A stretch of 64,000 nt of DNA from Saprospiraceae bacterium (GTDB lineage: Bacteria > Bacteroidota > Bacteroidia > Chitinophagales > Saprospiraceae). The translations under genes were made by a program, and so were the position numbers. The notes below the pieces were generated by a model that did no database searches, had not been told where the DNA came from, and was given only the letters and a program-made list of their open reading frames with translations. Shown piece by piece: positions 37,440 to 45,905 of this stretch (positions are counted from its first letter, which is position 1; each line of letters starts with the position of its first letter). Where the stretch lies: positions 83,785 through 147,784 of the forward strand of contig JADKBO010000018.1 of NCBI GenBank assembly GCA_016715105.1, given 5' to 3'.

Positions 37440-37868
37440 AGCTGTTGTTTTATAAAATATAGGTAATGCAAATATAAGCTAAATTAGTAATATATAACGA
37501 TTTCAAGACTGAATGTTTCAAAACAATATTTTCCACTTTGCAACATAGCCTTCTATAAAGAACGGTTTAAGTCTTCAATATATTGATGCAAAAGGAGGAG
37601 ATTTCACGAAGAATTTCAGAAAAAAATCAGAATCTTGATGTCAATTTGACAACTATGACCTTTATATTAAAATAGAAGTGGATTTTTCGATGTGAACAAA
37701 GTTTCTTTAAATACCATATAATTTGACCCAGAAATAGTCTTACACTATTTTTTTCACGCCTTTAAAGCATTCTTTCAATCATCTTTTCACTTTCGTCTTT
37801 TTTCTTCCGAACTATTGTGTATATATTCATGCCGTTAAAATTTAAATCATTCAAATCATAAAGTCACA
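37440..37868. other. 429-nt intergenic region between ilvE and the ThuA gene
   Basis: The divergent spacer holds the ilvE promoter box at its left end. The rest has T-rich tracts (37745-37810) and no convincing ORF or hairpin terminator. Confidence 0.5.
37469..37476 (-). promoter_or_regulatory. -7 promoter box for ilvE
   Basis: The minus strand reads TATATTTG followed by C, 30 nt before the ilvE ATG. No -33 TTTG at 19 nt. Confidence 0.5.
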
Positions 37869-38624
37869 ATGGCCCGTATCTTATCTATTGCATGTTTGTT
37901 GTTTACAATCATTTCATTAAATGCTCAAAAGAAGGAGTTTTCGGTACTTCTTTATACTAAAACTGCTGGATGGCATCATGAATCAATCCATGAAGGAGTC
38001 ACTGCAATCAGAAAGCTTGGAGAAGAACATTTTTTTACTGTCGATTGGCAGGAAGATGCCTCTAGATTTAATGACAAAGGTTTAGAAAATTTTGATGCCG
38101 TGATATTCTTGAGTACCACTGGAGATATTTTTAATGAAGAGCAACAAGGAGCTTTGGAACGATTTATCAAAAAAGGAAAAGGTTTTGTGGGTATTCATGC
38201 CGCTGCTGACACAGAATATGAGTGGCCTTGGTATACACAATTGGTCGGACGCATGTTTAGAATCCATCCCACCATTCAAACTGCAAAATTGCAAATCAAA
38301 GACAGTAAATTTCCTGGGATGCAGAGCTTTAAGGATGGTCAATTATGGACTGAGGAATGGTACCAATATAATGAAGAAAAAGTAACAGGTTTGAATTACC
38401 TAATGTCAGTTGATGAAAAAACGTATAATCCAAAAGCCAATTGGGGAAGAGTTGCAGGTGATGGTATGGGAGACTTCCATCCTATTGCTTGGTATCATAA
38501 TTTTTATGGAGGCAGATCATTTTATACTGGTTTAGGCCATATGCCTGCTACCTGGGAAATAAAAGAATTTATGGATCATCTTTTCGGAGGTATCTATTGG
38601 GCGGCTACAGGAAAAGGTCTTTAA
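37869..38624 (+). CDS. Secreted ThuA-domain protein (trehalose utilisation/glutamine amidotransferase-like fold)
   Basis: This 251-residue protein has a signal peptide (~residues 1-20, ISLNAQ cleavage region) followed by one ThuA domain. Family features are LLYTKTAGWHHESI at the start, VIFLSTTGDIFNEEQQGALERF (trimmed to features), the segment GKGFVGIHAAADTEYEWPWY, and the C-terminal GRSFYTGLGHMPATWE. ThuA folds resemble class I glutamine amidotransferases but lack the Cys nucleophile, and some act in sugar-derivative metabolism (3-keto-sugar related). The export signal suggests a periplasmic role. It is monocistronic. Confidence 0.9.
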   Translation: MARILSIACLLFTIISLNAQKKEFSVLLYTKTAGWHHESIHEGVTAIRKLGEEHFFTVDWQEDASRFNDKGLENFDAVIFLSTTGDIFNEEQQGALERFIKKGKGFVGIHAAADTEYEWPWYTQLVGRMFRIHPTIQTAKLQIKDSKFPGMQSFKDGQLWTEEWYQYNEEKVTGLNYLMSVDEKTYNPKANWGRVAGDGMGDFHPIAWYHNFYGGRSFYTGLGHMPATWEIKEFMDHLFGGIYWAATGKGL

Positions 38625-38818
38625 AAAGAACTGAAGCACGTTGTGTTTTAAATTGATAGCAGTTTGAGTAAGCTATTTTTCACCTTGTTTGCCGATAAAT
38701 ATTTTGGAAAAGTAAATTCTTTTTGATGCACTTGGTTGATTTACAGTTCAATTTTAAACATCAAAAACAATCTTTCTTTCTAATTGATAAAACTGCATAA
38801 AATAAAGATAAAAAAACT

Positions 38819-38826
38819 TACTTTTG
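38819..38826 (+). promoter_or_regulatory. -7 promoter box of the candidate small RNA
   Basis: TACTTTTG followed by C is an exact TAnnTTTG(C) match. Its predicted TSS falls at about 38831-38834, the 5' base of the hairpin downstream. There is no clear -33 box. Confidence 0.45.
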
Positions 38827-38829
38827 CAG

Positions 38830-38982
38830 CGGATGCTATTGTTTAAACACCTTATGGGAGCCTGCTTTTTTCTTTAAATTTTATTTAAAAGAAAAGTTTA
38901 TCCCCAGACAGTTGAATCCGATAAATAAACAAATATTAAGAGCTGTAATTTTTGGAATCTTTCCATTATTACAGCTTTTTTT
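38830..38982 (+). ncRNA. Candidate structured small RNA (~150 nt), possibly 6S-like
   Basis: The 5' part can fold into a long irregular hairpin. CGGAT (38830-38834) pairs with ATCCG (38916-38920), CTATTGT (38836-38842) with ACAGTTG (38908-38914, one mismatch), then comes an asymmetric internal bubble (13 and 3 nt). Beyond it GGGA (38856-38859) pairs with TCCC (38901-38904), and an A/U-rich apical stem follows. An intrinsic terminator at 38941-38982 ends the unit. A TAnnTTTG box lies immediately upstream. A long hairpin with a central bubble recalls 6S RNA, but I did not recognise a specific Rfam family and the likeness is only architectural. Confidence 0.45.
38941..38982 (+). terminator. Intrinsic terminator of the candidate small RNA
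   Basis: AGCTGTAAT (38941-38949) pairs perfectly with ATTACAGCT (38968-38976), with an inner TGGAA/TTCCA pairing, followed by seven Ts. The nearest + gene upstream (ThuA) ends more than 300 nt earlier. Confidence 0.8.
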
Positions 38983-39091
38983 ATTCTGGTAATTTTGAAT
39001 AAGGCGTATAAAATTGGAGTTTTAAGGAAATAAAAACACTGTGAAGCTTCAGGAGGGTAAGAAAATCTTTCTTTTTGCTTTAAAAAAACTT

Positions 39092-39099
39092 TACATTTG
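39092..39099 (+). promoter_or_regulatory. -7 promoter box for aconitase
   Basis: TACATTTG matches TAnnTTTG and lies 76 nt before the ATG. A TTTG lies 14 nt upstream, which is shorter than canonical spacing. Confidence 0.45.
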
Positions 39100-39174
39100 T
39101 GCGCATTCAATACACCCCCATTGCCGGTGAATAATGCAAAATATCAATACATTTGAATTACAAAAATAAGATTT

Positions 39175-41442
39175 ATGGTTTTTGACTTAGAAATGATTAG
39201 GTCGGTATATGCTGCAATGCCGGCGAAAGTAGATAGTGCAAGGAAAACCTTGGGCAGACCACTTACACTTGCAGAGAAAATTCTTTATTCACATTTGCAC
39301 ACTTCATCTCCTGCAGCCGATTTTGGTAGAGGTAAAGATTATGTATTTTTTGCACAGGATCGTGTAGCTATGCAAGATGCAACAGCGCAAATGGCTTTAT
39401 TGCAATTTATGACTTGTGGTCGAAAACAAGTTGCTGTACCTTCAACAGTACACTGTGATCACCTTATACAAGCCAAAATAAATGGTGCCGTTGACTTAAA
39501 AGGTGCAATGGACATCAATTCTGAAGTTTATGATTTCTTGGAGTCAATTTCAAATAAATATGGCATTGGTTTCTGGAAGCCAGGAGCAGGTATCATTCAC
39601 CAAGTAGTTTTAGAAAATTATGCATTTCCTGGAGGTATGATGATCGGTACTGATTCACATACGCCAAATGCCGGTGGTCTAGGTATGGTCGCTATTGGTG
39701 TTGGTGGTGCTGATGCTGTTGATGTAATGGCAGGAATGGAGTGGGAACTCAAAATGCCTAAATTGATAGGTGTAAAATTGACTGGAAAAATGTCTGGTTG
39801 GACTTCACCAAAAGATGTGATTTTGAAGGTCGCAGGTATATTGACCGTAAAAGGAGGTACAGGTGCTATTGTTGAATACTTTGGCGAAGGGGCTAAAAAT
39901 ATGTCTTGCACTGGTAAAGGTACCATCTGTAACATGGGTGCTGAAATTGGAGCGACTACTTCAACTTTTGGATATGACGCTTCCATGAGTAGGTATCTTG
40001 CTTCTACAGGTAGAGCAGAAGTTGCCAAACTTGCTGACGAAATAGCATCTTATCTTACAGGTGATGATGAAGTCTATGCAAATCCAGCATTGTATTTTGA
40101 TCAAGTCATCGAAATAAATCTTAGCGAATTAGAACCACACATCAATGGACCTTTCACTCCAGATTTAGCTACCCCTATTTCGAAAATGAAGGAGGTATTG
40201 AAAGAAAATGATTGGCCGGTGGAAGTTAAGGTAGGTCTTATTGGCTCGTGTACCAACTCTTCTTATGAGGATATTTCAAGAGCAGCTTCTATTGCAGAGC
40301 AAGCTTTGAATAATCATTTAACAACTGTATCAGAATTTACCATTACTCCAGGATCTGAGCAAGTAAGGTTTACAATTGAAAGGGATGGTTTTATTGATAC
40401 ATTCGAAAAAATTGGTGCTTCTGTATTTGCGAATGCTTGTGGACCATGTATAGGACAATGGGACCGTGCTGGTGCAGATAAAAAAGAAAAAAATACCATC
40501 ATTCACTCATTCAACAGGAATTTCTCAAAAAGAGCGGATGGTAATCCCAATACACATGCATTTGTAGCTTCTCCTGAAATTGTAACTGCTGTTGCATTGG
40601 CTGGAAGGTTGGATTTCAATCCTTTGACTGACGCGTTGATCAATGCAAATGGAGAATCAGTAATGCTTTCAGAACCAACAGGTTTTGAATTACCTCCTAA
40701 TGGATTTGCAGTAGAAGATGCTGGTTACCAGGCTCCAGTAGAAGATGGATCTGGAGTTGAAGTGAAAGTAGACCCAAATTCTGATCGTATACAGTTGCTT
40801 ACACCATTCAAAACCATCACTGTTGATGATGTGACGAATATGAATATTCTTATCAAAGCCAAAGGAAAGTGTACAACGGATCACATTTCTATGGCAGGAC
40901 CTTGGTTGACTTATAGAGGTCACTTAGAAAACATTTCAAACAACTGTTTGATTGGTGCAATCAATTACTTCAATGATGAAAGCAATAAAGTACTGAATTA
41001 TGTTACCAATGCTTACATGCCAGTACCTGATTCAGCAAGAACTTACCAATCAAATGGGATTGGAACCATAGTTTTTGGTGAGGATAATTATGGGGAAGGT
41101 TCATCAAGAGAGCATGCCGCAATGGAGCCAAGATTTTTGGGTGTCAAGGCAGTAATGGTGAAATCATTTGCAAGAATTCACGAAACAAATCTTAAGAAAC
41201 AAGGTATGTTGGCCTTGACCTTTGCCAATCCATCAGATTATGATCTCATCAGACAAGATGATAAAATAACAATTCTCGGTTTTGAAACAATGGAAACTGG
41301 CAAGCAATTGCAAATCCAATTGGATCATGCTGACGGTACTTCGGAGGTTATCAATGCAAACCATACATACAATGAAGCTCAAATTGGTTGGGTAAGATTT
41401 GGCTCAGCGCTCAATGAAATTAGGCACAAACTCATTAAATAA
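39175..41442 (+). CDS. Aconitate hydratase (TCA cycle)
   Basis: This 755-residue aconitase of the mitochondrial-like type isomerises citrate and isocitrate in the TCA cycle. The [4Fe-4S] ligands are the Cys in GSCTNSSYED (~358) and the pair in NACGPCIGQ (~421 and 424). Substrate-site motifs include IIGTDSHTPNAGGLG-like sequence (MIGTDSHTPNAGGL), and the C-terminal swivelling domain has YGEGSSREHAA and VKSFARIHETNLKKQG. The length is normal and both ends look intact. A TACATTTG box precedes it and a strong terminator follows. Confidence 0.97.
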   Translation: MVFDLEMIRSVYAAMPAKVDSARKTLGRPLTLAEKILYSHLHTSSPAADFGRGKDYVFFAQDRVAMQDATAQMALLQFMTCGRKQVAVPSTVHCDHLIQAKINGAVDLKGAMDINSEVYDFLESISNKYGIGFWKPGAGIIHQVVLENYAFPGGMMIGTDSHTPNAGGLGMVAIGVGGADAVDVMAGMEWELKMPKLIGVKLTGKMSGWTSPKDVILKVAGILTVKGGTGAIVEYFGEGAKNMSCTGKGTICNMGAEIGATTSTFGYDASMSRYLASTGRAEVAKLADEIASYLTGDDEVYANPALYFDQVIEINLSELEPHINGPFTPDLATPISKMKEVLKENDWPVEVKVGLIGSCTNSSYEDISRAASIAEQALNNHLTTVSEFTITPGSEQVRFTIERDGFIDTFEKIGASVFANACGPCIGQWDRAGADKKEKNTIIHSFNRNFSKRADGNPNTHAFVASPEIVTAVALAGRLDFNPLTDALINANGESVMLSEPTGFELPPNGFAVEDAGYQAPVEDGSGVEVKVDPNSDRIQLLTPFKTITVDDVTNMNILIKAKGKCTTDHISMAGPWLTYRGHLENISNNCLIGAINYFNDESNKVLNYVTNAYMPVPDSARTYQSNGIGTIVFGEDNYGEGSSREHAAMEPRFLGVKAVMVKSFARIHETNLKKQGMLALTFANPSDYDLIRQDDKITILGFETMETGKQLQIQLDHADGTSEVINANHTYNEAQIGWVRFGSALNEIRHKLIK

Positions 41443-41468
41443 TGGGTTAAATTGAAAGTAAATTTTAG

Positions 41469-41510
41469 AAAAAAAGCCAGTTCTTCAAGAAGATTTGGCT
41501 TTTTTTTTTT
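41469..41510 (+). terminator. Intrinsic terminator of aconitase
   Basis: An A7-GCCA left arm pairs with TGGC-T(n), with an inner TTCTT/AAGAA stem, followed by a tract of about eleven Ts. Confidence 0.88.
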
Positions 41511-41576
41511 AGAACAACATATTGCATAAATATATTACGTGTATCATCTTCCAGATGAATTTAAATATGCTCAGTA

Positions 41577-42164
41577 TTAAAAAATACCAAAAAATTTTCC
41601 ATTTGACACTACATGATCACCTTGTCCATCTCCAAAAATGCCATAAAAAGGAGAGGCCGTACCTTTAAATATTAAATCAAGACTGATGGCATTATTGTCA
41701 TTTACCACATTTGTCTTAATGGTAATGTTTGATTGACTCAAGCCTCCTAATGTGTAAAAATAAGTATTATCAATAATGATTCTCACTTCGTCCAATTGCC
41801 CATAAAATTCGTTGTTGGCATCAGTTTTACTAGCATAGTCCCATGAATTTTCTAAAAAATCCAGTTTCTGGTTGGCAACATTGGCTTTGAACATCCATAT
41901 TGAAAAATTAATGTTTTTTCCGTTTTGCAATTCAACTTTAAAAACTAGTTCTTGAGTAATGTTTGAAGAGTCTGCAAGAGCGTATTGACTAAAAGATTTG
42001 GTGTCGCTAATTAATTTATATGACTTTACTTTGGAGAAATAATTATCTGGAGAATTGATGCGCTCAATAGAAAATTCCAATATTTGGTTATCTACGATTT
42101 CTTCAGGTTTTGAGCAAGAAGAAAAGATAAAAACACTTACCAACAAAAGAAAGGATTTTTTCAT
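41577..42164 (-). CDS. Hypothetical lipoprotein
   Basis: This is a ~195-residue predicted lipoprotein. I chose ATG 42164, which gives a standard signal MKKSFLLLVSVFIFSSC ending in a lipobox Cys17; the frame runs 16 codons further upstream, but that part is not signal-like. The mature protein is beta-rich with segments such as ISLDLIFKGTASPFYGIFGD. I do not recognise a family. It is isolated, divergent from the glycosyltransferase cluster. Confidence 0.7.
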   Translation of the reverse strand: MKKSFLLLVSVFIFSSCSKPEEIVDNQILEFSIERINSPDNYFSKVKSYKLISDTKSFSQYALADSSNITQELVFKVELQNGKNINFSIWMFKANVANQKLDFLENSWDYASKTDANNEFYGQLDEVRIIIDNTYFYTLGGLSQSNITIKTNVVNDNNAISLDLIFKGTASPFYGIFGDGQGDHVVSNGKFFGIF

Positions 42165-42307
42165 TTTTAAAAATTTAGGGGAAGAATAAAAAAATAAAAC
42201 GTTTAAAAACAATGATATGTGAAGTTACTGAATAATATAGGCAGCATTAGAATTTTAATACGTACTTACAATGCCTGTAGACTTGAAGTAAAATTTAGCT
42301 TATAACA

Positions 42308-42339
42308 AAAGGCTGATGCAATCGTGCGTCGGCCTTTTT
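42308..42339 (+). terminator. Orphan terminator-like hairpin upstream of the glycosyltransferase cluster
   Basis: AAAGGCTGATGC (42308-42319) pairs with GCGTCGGCCTTT (42326-42337) over 12 bp including two G-U pairs, with loop AATCGT, then further Ts. No + strand gene ends upstream: the neighbours are divergent. Confidence 0.7.
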
Positions 42340-42415
42340 CATGTATTTGGTCTATTTTATTATAATATTAATCTTTCTTTGAATTTTACTTTACATAAAG
42401 GAAACATTAGAACCA

Positions 42416-42423
42416 TATCTTTG
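42416..42423 (+). promoter_or_regulatory. -7 promoter box for the glycosyltransferase cluster
   Basis: TATCTTTG followed by C matches TAnnTTTG(C), 21 nt before the ATG at 42445. No -33 box at canonical spacing. Confidence 0.5.
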
Positions 42424-42444
42424 CATTATAAATGCAGATAATTT

Positions 42445-43620
42445 ATGCCAAAATTAAAAGTTCTCTTGGTTTGTGATATTTTGATTAGAGATTATGATGG
42501 ATGTAATCGTACACTATTTCATATTTTGGATAGGTATGATAAGGAAAATGTCAAAATTTCCATAATATCAGGAAAAATAGAAGGATTGGATCAACCAATG
42601 CAAGTGCTTAAGTTGCCAAACTTAACCCTGCCATTCAACCAAGACTATAGTATAGCAGTGCCCTATTTTGTGACTAATGATATCCACCAATTTATTGATG
42701 AAGTAAATCCCGATATTATCCATATTACTTCGCCTTCATTATTGGGCAGTCACATTCAATGTATCGCTCAGAAGAGAAGGATTCCAGTTTCAAGTATTTA
42801 TCATACAGATTTTATAGGGTACATTTCTTATTATGTATCTGCCTATAATCCACTTAAAGAATTGATCAAACAGTATTTTTCTTCTGTTGCCAGAAAATTT
42901 TATAACGGTTGTGATGTAGTTTTTGCACCGACTTCGGCTTCCAGAGATTATCTGATCGATATGGGTATTGAAGCATCAAAGATCAGTATATGGCAACGAG
43001 GTATAGATCCAACTATTTTCAGACAGAATGGCGATAATGCGCCTTCGATCCTTCAAGCTCAAAATATTCAAAAACCGATTGTATTTTTTGCCAGCAGATT
43101 GGTTTGGGAAAAAAATCTGGAGACTTTGGTTGCAGTGTATAATTTGTCTGTCAGCCAAGGAGATAAATATCAATTTGTTGTTGGCGGAGATGGCTTGGCT
43201 TACCAAGAATTAAAGGAGCAAATGCCAAATGCCATATTCTTGGGCAACCTCACTCAAATAGAATTGAGTAAGTGGTATAATCATGCAGATGTTTTTGTCT
43301 TTCCTTCCATTACTGAAACATTTGGTAATGTAATCATTGAAGCCATGAGTTGTGGACTTCCCGTGATTGCGGCAAATGGAGGTGGCAGTGTCAGTCTAAT
43401 AAATCATTTAGAAAATGGAGTATTGGTAACACATGATGATGCTACTTCATACTTTCATTATATTGAAAAAATTGTCCATGATTCAGCTTTTAGGAAGACA
43501 CTGATTAAAAATGGTTTGAATTTTTCATCCAAACTTTCTTGGCCGGCTTTGGTACAGTCATTTTTTGAGTCAATCTCAAGCATAGCAAAATTTGATCATT
43601 TCAAAAAAGTTGCTTCTTGA
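42445..43620 (+). CDS. GT4 family glycosyltransferase (GT-B fold), first gene of the cluster
   Basis: This 391-residue GT-B enzyme has an N-terminal acceptor domain starting LKVLLVCDILIRDYDGCNRT, where a Gly-rich loop is typical. The C-terminal nucleotide-sugar domain reads FFASRLVWEKNLETLV, then GNLTQIELSKWYNHADVFVFPS, and the E-x7-E motif TETFGNVIIEAMSCGLPV. The family includes GDP-mannose-dependent alpha-mannosyltransferases acting on glycolipids. The sugar and acceptor are not determinable. Its stop overlaps the TTG start of the flippase-like gene (positions 43617-43620), so translation is coupled. Confidence 0.9.
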   Translation: MPKLKVLLVCDILIRDYDGCNRTLFHILDRYDKENVKISIISGKIEGLDQPMQVLKLPNLTLPFNQDYSIAVPYFVTNDIHQFIDEVNPDIIHITSPSLLGSHIQCIAQKRRIPVSSIYHTDFIGYISYYVSAYNPLKELIKQYFSSVARKFYNGCDVVFAPTSASRDYLIDMGIEASKISIWQRGIDPTIFRQNGDNAPSILQAQNIQKPIVFFASRLVWEKNLETLVAVYNLSVSQGDKYQFVVGGDGLAYQELKEQMPNAIFLGNLTQIELSKWYNHADVFVFPSITETFGNVIIEAMSCGLPVIAANGGGSVSLINHLENGVLVTHDDATSYFHYIEKIVHDSAFRKTLIKNGLNFSSKLSWPALVQSFFESISSIAKFDHFKKVAS

Positions 43621-44681
43621 AGTCAAAGAATTGGGTGTATTTGAAATGGGTAATTTCTGCCCTGTTTCTGATTTTCTTTGCTTATTACATCAGAAATACT
43701 TCCTTCGCAGAGATGTCTGCTGCGCTTAGCGAGCATTACATATCTGTCATAGGCCTTATCTTTATTTCCTTATCTAGTTATTTATTAGCCACGTTTGCCT
43801 GGAGGATTTTGGATTATACCAAAGAATTGCAGAATATTTCCTTCTTCAACCTATTTATGATCAGGCAATCTGGAGAATCATTGTCAAGTATAAATCCTAC
43901 AGGAGTCATTGGAGGAGACATGTATAAATTATACCATCTAAAGAAATTTGGAGTAGATACCATCAAAATTCTACCATCCATTTTTGTTTTTAGGATCATG
44001 AGTATCATTTCCTTTATTTTGTATTTATTGACGTTTAGCACTGCCCTATTGATGACCGTGATCAACCATAAATTCTGGAGTTACTCTTTATTTATTTTGC
44101 TCTTGGCAATTTGTTTTTACACCTTCTTATTTCTAGCGAATAAAAAATTATTGTTGCATGCATTTTTTAAAAAATTCTCCTTTATATCCGAAGAACGTTC
44201 ATTAAAAATTAAAGATTTTAATGAAGCGATTGTCAATCAGTTCAATAACCATTTATTAATATCCATAGCTGGTTTGATGTTATTGTATGCACACTGGGTA
44301 GTTGGAGGGATGGAAGTTTATTATTTGATGCATTTTGTGTTTGGCTATGACTTTTCTCTTGTCAATGGCTTTACAGCGGATTTCGGTATTATGTTATCAA
44401 AAACAATGGGCATGTTTGTGCCTGGTCAACTGGGAATTGAGGAATTTGGTAATAAGTATATGCTTGCAATATTAGGTGTTACTTCTGGAACATTGTGGTT
44501 GACATTTTCTGTTCTGCGAAGATCAAGACAGTTATTTTGGCTATTATGCACATTTCTATATGTCACATTTGCAAATGCTACAGTAAAAAAAGCTGCAAAA
44601 AAAATATTTAACGCCAGTAGTTTATTATGGTTGATCCCTACTTCAATTCATCTAGATGAACATACTATTTGTTTCACATAA
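43617..44681 (+). CDS. Lysylphosphatidylglycerol synthase TM-region (UPF0104/AglD-like) flippase-like protein
   Basis: This 354-residue polytopic protein has about eight TM segments and matches the LPG_synthase_TM family. Features are INPTGVIGGDMYKLYHLKKFG (trimmed to GGD and YKLY) in a cytosolic loop, and KTMGMFVPGQLGIEEF, the family signature PGQLGxxE, near the end. Members without a catalytic synthase domain are thought to help move or supply lipid-linked sugars. TTG at 43617 is the only plausible start, overlapping the upstream stop. Its 3' end overlaps the next glycosyltransferase start by 26 nt. Confidence 0.85.
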   Translation: MKSKNWVYLKWVISALFLIFFAYYIRNTSFAEMSAALSEHYISVIGLIFISLSSYLLATFAWRILDYTKELQNISFFNLFMIRQSGESLSSINPTGVIGGDMYKLYHLKKFGVDTIKILPSIFVFRIMSIISFILYLLTFSTALLMTVINHKFWSYSLFILLLAICFYTFLFLANKKLLLHAFFKKFSFISEERSLKIKDFNEAIVNQFNNHLLISIAGLMLLYAHWVVGGMEVYYLMHFVFGYDFSLVNGFTADFGIMLSKTMGMFVPGQLGIEEFGNKYMLAILGVTSGTLWLTFSVLRRSRQLFWLLCTFLYVTFANATVKKAAKKIFNASSLLWLIPTSIHLDEHTICFT

Positions 44682-45828
44682 ATATCCACCAGCGGTCGGT
44701 GGAATGGAAAAACAAAGTTTTGAGTTGATCAATGGTATGAAAAAGTATGCACAAGTCCATTTGATGGCCATTCAAAATGATTCTCAGATCAGCTTTATTT
44801 TAAAAACAAGGAAACAAATTCTTAGCTATCTTCATAATCACCCAGAAATTGACATAATTCACATCAATGATGGTTTATTGGCTTGCATTTTAGGCCCAAT
44901 TATTAAACATTTACCTCTTATAAAAGTAGCCACAATCCATGGTTTAGAAGCTTCATATCCGGGTGCTTTGTATACTAAATATATATTTTCTAGGTTGAAG
45001 GTATATGACAAATTGATTTGTGTGAGCCAGCATACCAAGGAACTTTGTATTCAGAAAGGCCTTGTTGCATCTCAACTGGAAGTCATACATAATGGCGTGG
45101 CTGAGAGTAGTCAAAAACCTGTAAAGCCTTCTTTGGCAACACTTCCTTTTGATATTCCTAAAGATAAAACCATCATTGTTTCTGTTGGAAGGTTGGTGAA
45201 AAGAAAGGGATTTTATTGGTTTGCCTCAACAGTTATGCCGGAACTTGGAAAAGATTATCAATATATTATCATTGGAAATTATTTTAAAGAATCGCTTGGT
45301 AGAAGGATATTTAACTTCATAGCTCCAGGTGGATTGGTGCATAAGTATAATCTTTTAATGGGCTACCCTAGTGATAATGTACCATTGCAAGCTCAGAAAT
45401 TTGATAATGTCATTTTGGCGGGCAGATTATCTGATGAACAAATGTTGGGAGTACTAGAACGTGCAGATTTATTTATAGTTCCCAATATTCCGGTGAAGGG
45501 TGACGCTGAAGGTTTTGGCTTAGTTGCATTGGAAGGTACCATAGCTCAAAAAACTGTTTTGGCGTCAAACTTGGAAGGGTTGAAAGATGTGATTAAAGAT
45601 GGGAGTAATGGCTATGTTTTACCTGCCATGGATAAAAATGCTTGGGTAGGTAAAATAAAAGAATTGAGCATTGATAAAATAGCTTTGAAAGCATTTGGTC
45701 AAAAAGCCAAAACCTATTCCTTGCAAAATTTTAGTTGGGAAAAGATGAGTTTTGAATATTTTCAAACATTTGAGAAACTAAATGAGCAAAAAATTCAAAA
45801 TAAAACATTGGATCACACAATGGTATAA
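44656..45828 (+). CDS. GT4 family glycosyltransferase, third gene of the cluster
   Basis: This 390-residue GT-B glycosyltransferase starts MNILFVSHKYPPAVGGMEKQ, with the glycine-rich nucleotide/acceptor loop, and contains VSVGRLVKRKGFYWF, LAGRLSDEQMLGVLERADLFIVP and EGFGLVALEGTIAQKTVLAS (E-x7-E). The motif order fits GT4 with a retaining mechanism. It overlaps the flippase-like gene and so belongs to a three-gene translationally coupled unit. The product, presumably a glycolipid or polysaccharide head group, is unknown. Confidence 0.9.
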   Translation: MNILFVSHKYPPAVGGMEKQSFELINGMKKYAQVHLMAIQNDSQISFILKTRKQILSYLHNHPEIDIIHINDGLLACILGPIIKHLPLIKVATIHGLEASYPGALYTKYIFSRLKVYDKLICVSQHTKELCIQKGLVASQLEVIHNGVAESSQKPVKPSLATLPFDIPKDKTIIVSVGRLVKRKGFYWFASTVMPELGKDYQYIIIGNYFKESLGRRIFNFIAPGGLVHKYNLLMGYPSDNVPLQAQKFDNVILAGRLSDEQMLGVLERADLFIVPNIPVKGDAEGFGLVALEGTIAQKTVLASNLEGLKDVIKDGSNGYVLPAMDKNAWVGKIKELSIDKIALKAFGQKAKTYSLQNFSWEKMSFEYFQTFEKLNEQKIQNKTLDHTMV

Positions 45829-45905
45829 GTCTCTTGATAACACATTTACTTATCCTTAATATATAAGTAACATACTACCTGTTTCTTAGCATTAAATTTA
45901 ACAAC

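Larger units (their letters stand above)
38625..39174. other. 549-nt intergenic region holding a candidate small RNA, upstream of aconitase
   Basis: It contains a -7 box (38819-38826), a long imperfect hairpin (38830-38920), an intrinsic terminator (38941-38982) and a second -7 box for aconitase (39092-39099). No coding frame is credible here. Confidence 0.55.

Noticed and set aside
38898..39110. A minus-strand 70-codon ORF opposite the candidate small RNA
   Set aside because: No motif, and the region is better explained by the hairpin and terminator.
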